A stretch of DNA of 64,000 nt from the NCBI RefSeq assembly GCF_001949145.1, contig NW_019091431.1, forward strand, positions 62,001-126,000, given 5' to 3'. This document shows positions 27,977 through 40,900 of this stretch, piece by piece. This stretch comes from Acanthaster planci (lineage: Eukaryota; Echinodermata; Asteroidea; Valvatida; Acanthasteridae). How positions within the stretch are numbered: position 1 is the first letter of the stretch; each line of letters opens with the position of its first letter. Made by a program: the position numbers and the translations under genes. Under the pieces are notes generated by a model that was not told the origin of the DNA, ran no database searches, and saw nothing but the letters and a program-made list of their open reading frames with translations.

Positions 27977-30768
27977 TGTCTGTTCCTTGCTCTCTGTTTT
28001 TAGTTAGTGTCTAAAACGACGACAAATTCCAGTCTAAAATATCACAAATCCCACTCAAGGGACTTACGTCTTAAGTCTGGTCACCGTGTAGGTGATGATC
28101 ACTATTAATTACCCGGTGAAATAACATGATAAGTTTCGGAGAAGATTTCACAAGCGTGCGCCGAACTTCGAACTCCACAAGGTTCTAGGAGGCGTCTACT
28201 TCCGAACGCCCAGCTGTTAGGAATGTAGCATCTCACTGCACTGCAGTAGTATAGTACATGCACACAATGCAGGCTTAAACTGGATCGACCGCGTACAGCA
28301 TACAAAACGTGTACAAACTGCATGCACTGGTACTATGCATGCAGCGTTTTGAACACTCTGCCTGGCTATGAGAGTGGACCCTCTGAGCTAATAGAAATTA
28401 AGTGAATCGCAGTGAGGATATTAAAAGGGTGCGTGTCAATTTAACCTTGCATCTTGTCCGAAAAAAACTGGAATTGTTTTCTTTAATTTTAATCAGGAGC
28501 ACATTTTTACAGTGCTGGACACCTGGAGGGAATATCTTTTGGGCTCAAAATAAAAAAGCTCATAATAATGATTAAACATAAGCAAGGTAGAACAATTTTG
28601 TAGGTTTACATCATGGGGAGGTTATTGTGTCATATAAATCCCACTTCTTTGCTTTCTCAGTGAATTAAGGGAGCCACAGTTCGTTATGTCACAAGTATTA
28701 TATCTGGTCCAGAAGTGGACATGACAAACAAGAAACTACTAAATTCTGGTCAGCTGTCCTATACATGTAAGGCCTACATTTACATGGTCAGTTGAACAAC
28801 ATGTCACACAAATAAAGTGATGTATGTGTAATGTGTAAGACAACTTCGTTAATCAACTATCATGAAAGAATAATACATTTTAAACATCATGTCGATTAAT
28901 GTTGGATATCTTTGCCCTGCCCGACAAATCCTTGAAATAAATATCATGTCATTCCTCCATGGATCTTTTACCCTTAATCTCATTGGACTAAAAATTAGAT
29001 GCTAGGTCTAAATCAACTGCAAAAGCTGTCTATGTGGGGTACGCCCTCTTGCGCCGACCTCTTGATAAATAGACGAAAGTGAAAATTATGACGAAGATGG
29101 CGCCTGTAAACTGGAAATGGAATCAATGTCACCAATGACTGTGGAATGTTGATGTCTAATTTACTGCTCTTGCCGACCGTCAAAGGTAATTGAAAGTATT
29201 CAGTGGAAAAAGTATAAATTTTATTTTTCTTTTGTGCGTTTAACAAGTTTTGAAGCCGTCGTAAATTAATTGAAGGGCCTAAATTAAAATGGACAATTCG
29301 TCCATTAATTTAAAGCACGGAGATCTATTCTAATTCTGGTTCTGCATGTTAATTCTGCAGGCATGGTCTGTGAGACTGTGTTCATAAATCAATCATGATG
29401 TTCGTGATGACCATCAGTAGGATCATCATTCATATGATCATGTTGATAAATCCATGGTAGGCCTAAAAGTGTAGGCTATGATTTCATAGTAAAATTGGGA
29501 TAGGCCCTGTCACGTACACGATTACTCGAGTCTGTAGCCATAACGTGAAGTTACATGTACATTGTAGGCCTACATACATGTTTGTGGCCGCTGGTAGTAT
29601 TGTTACGCCCCAACTGTAGCATAAGTCCCAGCTATAGTTGGGATAGTCCCAACTGTAGTGCTGCAGTTGGGCTGGCCCAACTATTGTTGACCAATGTCTG
29701 TGGGAAATGTCTCAACATTATCCAAGTCAGTGTGTCTCACACTTGACACACTTCATCTAAAATGTGGCACTTCATCTCTTCATCAGTCCGGAGAAAACAT
29801 AGTTGCAATATACACGTACCTCCAACAGCTGTTAGGCCTGTAAAGTTGGGAAGGGGAAAAAACTACCTTTTCAAAGGTGGGAGGGGCAACAGTCCCCCAG
29901 GCCCCCTGTTCCACCGCTGATGAGTTCAGCAGTTGTTTTGGGTGCCAGATGGGCATGGCACTTAGTGCTGTTGCACAAGCTTACAAATTAGATCAACAGT
30001 TTCCATACTTGCCTTTGAATATGAGTCAAATAACAATAAGCTTTCTATCAAAATTTATTTCACAAGGCCACTTGATGACATCATTGACCTGATACAGACT
30101 GTAAGGGTGTGGCTACCAGACCATTGGAATACATTATATTAGTTTGAATGTACATTTATTAGAACAATTTGATGTACATGTAGCGAGAGTGTGGCTCATT
30201 ATCTTTACTGAATTCTTACCATTTTTTATACAAAGGATGTACTTGTACACCATATAAAACTTGGAAGGTCACTACATGTACAAGTAGAAATAAATATTGT
30301 ATATCGAATTATGAAGAAATGCAGCATGTTTTTTAGAAAATTCATGGACTCGAATTTGAAACCTCCATTTTCATGGCGTAATATTATGATATCTTCTGAT
30401 ATACCAGTACTGGCAAAGTGGAAAGGAGTCTGTACCCTGTCACCATGTAGTCTATTCAACACCGTGACACCAAACATTTGTCAAATATAGCAAATTCAGC
30501 CTCAGCTGAGTTTCATCACTGACCATAAATTTTCTGAGGAAAATATTTTTGGGGGGGAGGACGTCATTTTTAAGACTTGGTGGTATACATGGATAGATGC
30601 TGATACTGTGTTAACCAGTTTTTGCTTCTGTTTAATTTGTTTGTGTGTTTGTTATTGTTGGTTTAACTCTGTGATCTTGTAGAGAGTTGATCACAGGATA
30701 ATCACTTGAGGCAAATGACAATAAGCTGTATCTGCTAAGGAAGAAAGGGGGTCTTACCAGCAGTGAGC
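27977..30768. other. Divergent intergenic region between rap2 and MED14
   Basis: This 2.8-kb interval should hold the promoters and 5' untranslated exons of rap2 (leftward) and MED14 (rightward). CpG-bearing sequence upstream of rap2 at about 28,000-28,230 is the likelier rap2 start region. I could not place transcription starts. The interval also holds a truncated MITE copy at 29,598-29,784. No coding exon was recognised. Confidence 0.5.
29598..29784 (+). mobile_element. Truncated MITE, 5' part only (TTACGCCCCAAC family)
   Basis: This segment is nearly identical to the first half of the complete element at 51,625-51,965. It starts with the same TTACGCCCCAACT end and continues through the AGTTGGG/CCCAACT sub-palindromes to CACTTCATCTCTTCATC. 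Identity stops abruptly at 29,784, where the full copy continues, so the 3' half is missing. The truncation suggests an old insertion later broken by deletion. Confidence 0.85.
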
Positions 30769-33700
30769 ATGGCGCCAATCCTTACCCCTCAAGCTCAGGC
30801 TCAAGCTCAGATGAGCCTTACCCCAATACCTGGGCAGAGGGCAGCATCACCTAGTGGAACCAACAGCATCTCCTTGGGTCTTCTGTTGGAATTCCTAATT
30901 CAAAAAACCTACCATGAGCTGATGGTGTTATCAGAGTTACTTCCTAGAAAGACAGACATGGAAAGGTGAGGAATTGTTGATGCCTGGATCATATGACAGT
31001 TAAGACTTAGCAAACTGTATACATGCTCTTTCAAAAAAATATTCTCAATCTGAATTGACCTTTAAACCTCATGTTCTAACCTGGTTACTCTTCCTGCAGT
31101 GTGACATTTGTTATTTTGCTGATGTTTAGTGCATGTATTTTCATTAAGTTTATTGGTTATAAAAGGCCATACATAGGCCTATTTCGTGTGTATGCCAAAA
31201 ATGTGTGTTATTTTAGATATGATTGCAGCTTTTCTTGAAAACAACATTCAACCAGGTTTAACTGATCATTCTTTGCCATTGCACACATTTTCATTGACAT
31301 TTTCAAGCTATTAAGAGCTTTCTTCTCATCAGGAAAATTGAGATTGTCAAATTTGCTCGGAGTACAAGGCAGTCATTTGTCAGACTCTTAGCCTTAGTGA
31401 AATGGGCCAGCAGTGCTGCCAAAGTGGATAAATGTGCAGTAAGTACAGAAAGAAGTGCTCTGTCCATTTCTTGTTTCTTTTGGGCCTTTTTCCAATACTC
31501 AACTTCGGCTCCGTCTCAGGCTTCAACTGTGTTTTTACTACCTGACTTTGAAGCTGTAAGTGCATGTATTAGTCTAATAGTGCCACAAAACATCAAGTAA
31601 GATGCAAGAGAGCAAAAACTTACAGTAATCCAATTTGATTTAAACACTTCAGGCCCACAATCGGATTGGTTTCGGGGACAAAGCCTGAGACGGAGACAAA
31701 GTTGAGTATTGGAAAACGGCTTTGGAATCATGAAATTTTCTGGACTATCTCAGGAGACACATCGGTTGAACTTACAAAGTTTCCCCCATCAGAAACTAGG
31801 TTACCTTCACTTACCTGCAATATGTTATATAATTTAAATAGCATTAACTGGAAGCCAGCTATGGCTTAAGGATAGACTAAAATTTGAAACTTGTAACAAA
31901 GTTGTGTTTGATTCTTTTTTATTATTTGTCTCTGCCATAGGCCATTTCTGCCTTTCTAGATCAGCAGTCACTATTATTTGTGGACACAGCAGACATGTTG
32001 TCCCATATGGCTCGAGAGAACCTTGTCCATGCACGGTACGTTCTTCAGGAGTACAGCTTGTGTAATACATGCACTGATAATAACCAAAGAGTGAACACAG
32101 TAATTTGAATTCCACAAGGTGTGTCTACTTACATGTAAAAGTGTTTATGTGCATGCCCAAAATTCATCACTCATTGTGGAAGAGGGGCCAGTTTCACAGA
32201 GTTGCTTAAGCACAAAATTTGCGTAACGTGAGAAAACCTTGCTTAAGAAAACAAAGGTTACCATTTCAAACTCTACTTGATTGTTATGCTAACCAAAAGA
32301 CAGCTAAATACGATCCCCAAACAATATACATCACATAGAGTTTTGGCTAGTTACCCGATTTATCAAGCAAGGTTTTCTTGTGCTTAAGCAAATTTTGTGC
32401 TTAAGCAGCTCTATAAAATTGGCCCCTGCAGTTGATCTGCCTGGGATAATAGTCTCCTCTCTTGGTTTTTTCTGTAGTTTGCCCAATTTCTCTCTCCCTG
32501 TTGCTGTGGATGTATTGACAACAGGACAGTACAGAAGAATGCCCACCTGTATCAAGGTTGAAAAGACTTTTACAGTTTATAACTGAATTGATGAAGAACA
32601 GAAAAATATTTAACTCTAGAATAAATGAATATATGAGCATGGGACTGTAGTTAGTTGTGGATCCTTGGCTAATGGAAATAGCTGTCACCACAGTACAAAC
32701 CAAACATTGCTTCGGCAGTCTTTAATAGGTGTTTGGCCAAGTCTGGGAAGGTCCTAAAGCTTTGGGGAAAAGTCATTGATATTGATATCATACACTCAAA
32801 GATCAGATAAATCTCAGAAATCTCTGTTTCAGTTGAGAATAAGTATGCAAATGTAGTTGTACACAGTTGCTCTTAAGTTAAAGACAAGACTAAGACTGCA
32901 TTAACTTGCCTACTAGAATTTATCCAGCCTGTTAACTTTTACCACAGGAGAAGATTGTACCTCCAGATCCTATTTCTCAGAATGAGAAAGCTAGCGTACT
33001 ACAGCGACTGAACCAGATAATACAGCATCGGTTAGTCACCAGCAAATTACCTTCACAACTGTCAGACTTGTCCATTGGTAAGTACATGCACATGTAGAGC
33101 CAATTTTCAAGTTCTCAATCAGCACATCGTCATACCTCTGGTCCATTGCTGGCCAGGTTTTGCCTTATAAGAATCAAACGCCGAACACAAACCTTTTAAA
33201 AGTTTTCAACTATTGCTGTGTTGTGATTGCAGTTGATGGAAGAGTCAAGTTCAGTGTTCCACAGGAGTTCGAGGCAAGTTGTCTGACTTTTCATTCCTTG
33301 TGTTCTGTCAAAATAAAGTGGTTGATCTAACATGGTTAACATGGGTTTGTTTTTAAAATTTTAACCAGCTTTGCCTTTCATGCATCCCATCACAAAAATG
33401 GTGCAACAGGTGTTAAAATTAGTCATTGCCTGTAAAACAATGGCATTGTCAGTTTTGTGATAACAGGAAGTTTTAAGTTTTGAGGCTGATTTAATTTTTT
33501 CTTGTGACTTTGACAACTTTTTGTGGTTGCATGGGGTATGAATTCTAACATACATGCCAAGAAGAGTTATGGATGCAGTGTATCACTGATCGGATTTAAC
33601 CTCTTTTCCAGGCAACATTAACATTGATGGGAGATGACCCTGGCATACCATGGAGGCTTCTAAATATTGAAATCCTTGTCAATGATCCAGACACTGGAGG

Positions 33701-34936
33701 TAAGACTATCAGGTCTGATACAACTTACAGTTGCGACTCATTGTACAAGTTGGTATTGCTAGTTTGTAGGAATTTTCATTGTATTTATAAGTCATAATAG
33801 AGATTTAAAGTTCCTTTTTATTCTGTGAGCTTCATTGTTTGTGTATCTGTGTATCATTTAGTAACTTGTTAACCGTCCAGCAGTATTCTCAAGGGTCAAT
33901 TTGTTTGAGGCTTCATAAATATATTTTATCTGTCTCTTTTTTGAAATTTGATAATTGAATATGACTTTTATTTTTGTGTTTGTTTTTGCAGATGGCAAAG
34001 CATTGGTACATCCCATGCAGGTACAAATGTAGTTACAGATTACAGACTCAGTTCAAACGTTCCTTAAAAGCCGTACAAAATAGCAGTGTTTCAAAATTTA
34101 GATGCTGGCACTTTGTCAGTTTCTTGTTGAAAAGTGGCCATTCTTTACTGATACAAACTCAATCATTGTAATCATAATTCATGTCTTTTTCATTCCTACA
34201 GATCAATTACATTCATCAGTTACTTCAGTCTAGACTCTTTGGGGATGAAAACACACTACAGGACATGTACAATTGCTTGCGTATCCTTTTTTCTGCAGCC
34301 TACTTCCCTTCAGAGTTTCTTAACATATTTTCTGTATCATTTAAAACGTTGCAATTTGTAATTTGAAATTGTTAAATAGTAGTCTGTCCAGTTTGTAGGA
34401 CTTATCCATTTTCTTTATGTCTTGCTGTCTCCATGAATCTTCAAGTTTTTTTACCTTAATAACTTCTGCAGATAGCTTTTGTCAGTCTCTTCAGTTGGAG
34501 GTGCTTCATTCTCAGGTAAGAACTAGTTGAGCTTTTTTGGAGTGCTTCTATTTCCTAAGATTAATGCACTTGCACGAAGAGACAGTACACCTGTCATTTC
34601 AGCTGGGACAGGAGCCTAAACCTGTCACCAGAGAGTTGTATAGGCTTGGTATTTGTAATTACATCAGCATTATATCAGTGCCACAGTCTTGTGAACCCTG
34701 TGAAATGATTGCTAAACTTCACCATCTGATTCTTCAAAAATCTCTATAACCTTTAGGTAGATATTTACGATCTACAAAATTTAGGGTTATCGTTCCAATG
34801 TGATACAGAAAATTACAACAAGTGCGTACTCTTTGTTATCTGTTTAGGCTCAGCGGCTCATTCGAGAGAGATGGGGTGAACATGTGATGATTGAGAAGTA
34901 CACAGCTGGTCAGTGTCTAACACTGGCTTACTGGAG
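30769..34936 (+). other. MED14: MED14 coding exons 1-11
   Basis: Coding exons: 1, 30769-30965; 2, 31333-31438; 3, 31941-32035; 4, 32478-32556; 5, 32948-33077; 6, 33233-33273; 7, 33612-33699; 8, 33992-34020; 9, 34202-34280; 10, 34472-34515; 11, 34848-34936. They encode the conserved N-terminal MED14 domain. Exon 8 is only 29 nt. Exon 6 ends at a GC donor (GAG then gcaagt); the nearby GT would cause a frameshift and stop. Confidence 0.93.
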
Positions 34937-37900
34937 GTAATTATCCAAAGTTGAAATGTGATTTCTTTTTTAAGTGTATGTGGCTTACATTTTAGCGCAA
35001 ACTTCTGAAAAGGAAGTTAAATATGTGTTCGTTTGTGTTTGCTTGTGAGATTAACTTTTCTGTTGGATGAGTGTATAAATATCTTATGAAACTTTTCAGT
35101 TGATGGGAATAAAAGTTAATATCTGTATTGTATGTATATCCATACATTGTGCAGGTCACAGAGTTTCAACGTAGACAAACCAGAACTGTACAGCTTATCA
35201 GTTGGTATTGATACCAATGACACAGCTAAACCCCTCCAGATTAACCATGATCCACCTCTATCAGTGGAAGATGCCAATGAAGTCAACAGGGCTATTCGGG
35301 TAAGGCTAATGAGAATTCCTGAATTGCAGTTGAGAGCGTGTCAACTGGACCATGCGTTAATCTCTAAAGTCCTTTTTTATGTCATAGTATTGACAAGTTA
35401 CCTTCAGACACAGAAATGACAGTCAGTCCATTGTCTTCTTTCTTACACAGTGTGACAGGCTGTCAATTGAACGACTTCTTGTGGAGACTATCCTGATGAG
35501 GTCAAAGGTTAAGCTCAAGGTATGTTCTTTTCTGAAGCGAAAAAGCCTGTCTGCATATTTCACAGACAAATTAAAGAATGATTGAATTTTCTAGTGAAAG
35601 TTAGTTTGTTTCTAAATTTGTTGCTTATATCTGTTCACAGGAACTACAGAGTATCTTGGAAAAAGAGCTCACTAACACAAAGAGTAAGTTTTGAGTTCAC
35701 ACTCTCTATCCAGGTAGTAAGATGTCTTGTTGAATGACAGTTTGATCCAGCCTTTGTTCATTTTTTGACTGTTAATTTCTTTGGTTCTGTTTGCAGCACT
35801 TATTGAGAACACTCCACCACTGCTGTATGTTCCCATCATAGAACCATGCAGTCAGTCAGAATATCTCACTGTATCTGTGGATATGCAGACTGGTTCCTAT
35901 CAACCTTATATCGCTCATGCGGGTAAGTTGACATGATCTTCCCTGATTGTCAAACCAACAATTACCACAGAAAACTCACTTTACCCGTGGACTTACACTT
36001 CCATTCTTGCAGTGACAGAATGGCATTTATTTATGAGTATGATTCTTATCCATTTTAGATGCAACATTGTTAGAGGAGATGGAACATTGTCTGAACTCTG
36101 AACTCATCAAATTGTACCAGTACATCACCAAACTAAGGTAACCTTCCTTCACTTACATAGCCTCATTATCAAACTTATGGTCATTCATGTTCTGTGTGAA
36201 ACAAGGAGGTCTGTCCAAAATGGTTTGAAATACTATCCAAAATGGCCTGAGATATGTTCACTTTCCTGTATTATTTTGTGTTTCTTTATTCGCATTTAGG
36301 ATCAACTTAGTAAACTGAATATGCAGGTGCTAAGACACGGAATTTGTGATTAAAAGCACATTCTTATTTCCAACTTAAAGTTGTAGTCAGTTACTCATTT
36401 AGTATACAGAAACAACATGTTGGACTACAATGTCATTTTACTCAGTCTTTGATTTCTTCCTCTGACACAGCTTCATGTTGAGTATGCATCACTGCAAGCA
36501 GTCTATTCAACAACTTCCATGCAAATGTACAGACAAATTGCCTCTAGTGTCCATATCAGCTGAGCATCCATTGGCAAAACTGTCTCAGAATAGACTCTAC
36601 ATACACCTGGTCAAGCATAAGAACTACTTTGTGGTATGTCTTTAGGTTGTTTACTTGTGTTTTTACTTGATTTACTCAAATGGAGGAATCACTGTCTCAT
36701 GAGTGACGATACATCTGATTACTGCTTACATCCTGTAGATGGAGGCCATCGGTCATTCAGTACATCAACATAGCTTTGTGCTTTATGACCTCTGGTTTAG
36801 GATCAAATTGGTTTAGTATTTACTTTCCTTACTCTCCTGGAAAGCTGAGTCAGTCATTTTTGTCTTGGCCAATTTTAGGCATATCTGTACATAATAGACT
36901 TAATTCTGTAGGATGAACTCCAGCAAAACCTTCTGGAATACTTCAAATTGCTTCCTAGTTTGCCTTATGTTTCAAAGGTTTTTATCGCAGTCTTGTTTTA
37001 TTTTCTATTTCTTCAGGTTGTAGAGTTCAACAGTATCAAGAATCAGACCCATCTACATATCCGCTACTACTTATTTCACACCAGACAGGCTGCATTTTAT
37101 GATCAGTCTGCTGGAGAGGATGTACCTCCATCAACTCAATCTGATTGGGATTCTGGAGAACCTTTCCTTGCACCTCTAAGTTTGATACCTCTAGATGCCA
37201 AGAGTTGTACCCATGGTGCAGATACACTGGTGGAAGGTTAGTAATTAACCTACTTCTTCTACAAATTCTGAGGGGTTCAATAAATATGTTTGCATTAATC
37301 GAATTAAGGACCTGTTGGTTTGAGCTTATGGTTTCTTTATTGTCTGAGGTTGATATAAATGCAAAGAAATTCAAAACTCTTTTTAAATTTAATTTTGCAG
37401 CTGAAGAATTGAACCAAAACCAGAAACGTAAGGTAAGCTAATTGATTCGTACTTGATAAATTACCCAAGTTTAATATTTAAAAACCACTATTTGATTGTT
37501 GCTCAAAAAAAGCTGATGTTAGCATATAATTACCACTGTCTAACATTTCCCATTACCCCATCAACAGCTTGGATCCTCCTTAACAAGTTTCAAGAAACAA
37601 CGCATAGACACTTACTCTGAGTATTTCCAGAGGGAGTTGGTGCACATTATTGCACTGTGTGACAGGAGGATACCTTTCATCTCATTATGTGAGGAGGTAA
37701 GTAGTTAAGGTAGTGTTCCTACAGCCCCTGGCAAACCCAGATATTGTTTCCGTATCCAGTTACTAGACATTAGTTCAGGATCCTCAATTCTGTGAAATAT
37801 GACAGCATTAGTTATGTTTCTCTTTATACAGCTCGTGGAACAAGGCATTCCTTTTCAAGGAATTCAGGTTGAAGCTGAAGGTATCGGGATGGTGGTCAAG

Positions 37901-40900
37901 TTATGCAGGTAAAATCCAAACCAGACACTTCCATGTCCCTCATGTTGTACCTTTAATTGTTTAGAAAGTTGTATCATTAAATATGCAGTAATTCTAATGT
38001 CCATATTCAGGTGCATTGGCAGGCTGGAAGCAATAGTCCACTTGTGTAATCTTTTCTGAAACATGACTTTGGATGTCTTTCAAAACATCACAAACACGTT
38101 TTAGATTCTAACTTTTCTCCATTTTGTTTATCCTTCAGTTTGCCAGCCGTTGAAGGAGTTTCAGAAGAAATCAACTCGGTGCTAGCTAATTCCCTTCTAG
38201 AATGCTCCTTCAGATTGCTACTCAGAAGTCATTTATTAGTCTGGCAAGTACAGGTAAACTCACTAATAGTTTTTACTAAGCATGAGATATGATACATAAT
38301 TACCTTTTGGAGAGTAAAGCGAAATGTTTCATCAGTTGTATGTTTTCAAGTCATCCTGATATTTCTGTTTTATACTTGTTTTGCAGCTGACTTTTGGCAA
38401 TTGTCCAGTTAAGAGTACATTACCCAGAGAGCGAGGTATGAAATCAGGCCTTGTGTAAATATTGTCTGTGTTACTAATGTTGTTCATCTATTAACAATGA
38501 GAAGATTGTGAGTGGTACTCTAGTTTGATGTTATCGACTGTGTCTTAGTGTTACCAATTGTTTGCAGTCTAGGTAAGCATTTCCATATCTTGTGATGTAT
38601 AAAGTACATGTGCATGGATGATGTGGGATTTCCAAACATAAAGGTCATATTTCATAACATGAATGTTAGAGGCTAAGTAATAAAATATAGATAAATCTAT
38701 GAATGTCCCCATACCACAGGTTCCACAAGATGTTTGTACCTGACATACAGCTCAACCAGCCCTGTCGTTAACCAACTTTTACAAGATTGGAAGGCCATTG
38801 GTATGCTGTATGGACCAGTCCAAGATCTAGGATCAGTCATAAATGGTAAGTTTCACAAGGCATATGGCTTAAAATCAACTAGAAACAACAGAATCAGCCA
38901 CCTCAATATAACAGGATATAACCGCTGGAAGAAACAATTTCTTCCCAGCTGTTCCTGTCACACAGTTGCCATCAGCAACAGCTTTTTTCCTCCCAGTAAT
39001 TTTTCTTGGTTATTTCAATTACTTGATGTTTAGATCCAGACCTTCCTCTCAGTTCTGTTGCGGAAGTCCGCAGCTACACCTATCAGAAGCTTGTTTTGGT
39101 TTACGGCAAAGAAAAGACAAGTACTGTGAGTATTTTATCTTGTGTGTAGTCATTAAAGAGTGGAGAGGGCTTTTAAATGTTGAAGGGGCAAAAACCTTAG
39201 AAAAGGAGAAAGTAAAGTTATCAGTGACTGCTTTCCTGTGAGATAACTGGTTTCAATGTCAAGATTTTCTCTGCCTACCTTGCTTTTGTAAACAGACTAT
39301 ATGCCTACCTGTCTCTGATGAAGAACATGTTTCTTTTTGTGACAGGTGACGATATTATGGGACTCTCATGAGACACGATTTCAGCTGAGGTTAGCTGTGA
39401 TAGGGACTGCATGTTCTTCCAACTGTCACCTGTTAGTCCATCGTCAATTAGAGCAGGAATTTAATACTCACAGCAGTCTCATTAGACTTATGCAGGTAAG
39501 ATGTCTAACGTAACAAATGATGTTGATCAGCAGGTTGCATTTTTGCCATTTAAGGGATTTAAGACAAATGGAATTGTATATTTTCTTACTCCTTACAGAA
39601 TATGTGTGACAGCCAACAGCCATTGCAAGCCATCAGCAAACTACCAATGTCACCAGCTCTTGGCGGACTCACATCTCAAGTAAGAAATCAAACATTTTTT
39701 AAAAAGATGGACTTAATTTAGTAAAAAATGTCTTGATAATACTCAGAAATATTGGATAAGGCTGGCAGTTCGTAAACGCAAGACTTACTGGTCAAAATTG
39801 ACTAAAAGGACAAGTTAAAAGGTTTCAGGAATTGATACCTGAAAATGTTGGTTTTTATCTTCTAGGTCAGTATTAGTGAGCTTTACAGTCAAATGAGAAT
39901 GTTGACTAATTATGGGATTTAACCAGAATGTAACTCAACTAAAATCCAACATCTGTTTCTTTGTTTGTAGGCTAACCTCCCATCCCACACTTTTGTGGTC
40001 ATACCTCAGTCCAGCATTCATGTAAGAGTTGTCTTCAGGAAGACATACTGCCTGGATATTTTATGCAAAGGCAAGAACACAGCCACTGTCAGAGGTAAGT
40101 TTTCAGAGAAATGGATTAACAGTGGATGGGAGTGTACCATACAAGTGTACCATTTAAACTTTGTGGGAATGGTTGGAATAAACCTTGATGTTTTTCTTCA
40201 GATGGTGCATATTGTCTCTTTGATGTCAGCAAAGTGGTTGAAGGTTTAACCCCAGCACCAAACCTGAAGGTAATTGCTTCAATTATTGCTTACACGTTTA
40301 TTTACTTAGTAGAGAAAAATTCTCGAGTAACATTGAGCATGAAATACAACTTACCACTGATGAATTACAAACATTTTCCATACATATTTCATATGTTACA
40401 TGTATTAAAGGTCTTGTTTGCATAGAACATAATGTAATCGCTGACTGCCACTTGCCTGTGATGCATGTGCTTTTTACAATTGGCTGACATATTAAGTGTT
40501 GAGTATTATGCTGTCTTACCCAGTCATTTCTGGAGATGTTTGTTGATGAGTCCGTCTCCAACATGCGTCGGCGTTCCGTCAATGAAGATGATAATCCTCC
40601 ATCACCAATCGGCATGGATACCGGTGATTCCTTCTTGATGTCACAGCATCATTCTGTCCCCTCTCCTATGGCAAGACTGGGTGGGACTGCATCAGGTGGA
40701 TTTGTTCACCCAATGACCCCACCCACTGCAATTAGTACCAGTAATCCAGCCACACCTGCTTCACCGCACACGTCAATGCTATCTCAGGTAATACACAAAT
40801 CTTGAAGCTTACTGGATTAATTATCAACAATATAGAGGAATTCTCAATCATCTCAGTACAAGATTAGTGTCCATATCAAGTCTGAAGCAAGGCTCAGAGG

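Noticed and set aside
38734-39241. Overlapping plus-strand frames extending past MED14 exons 24 and 25
   Set aside because: The frames run on into introns by chance. Family alignment and splice sites end the exons at 38,845 and 39,125.
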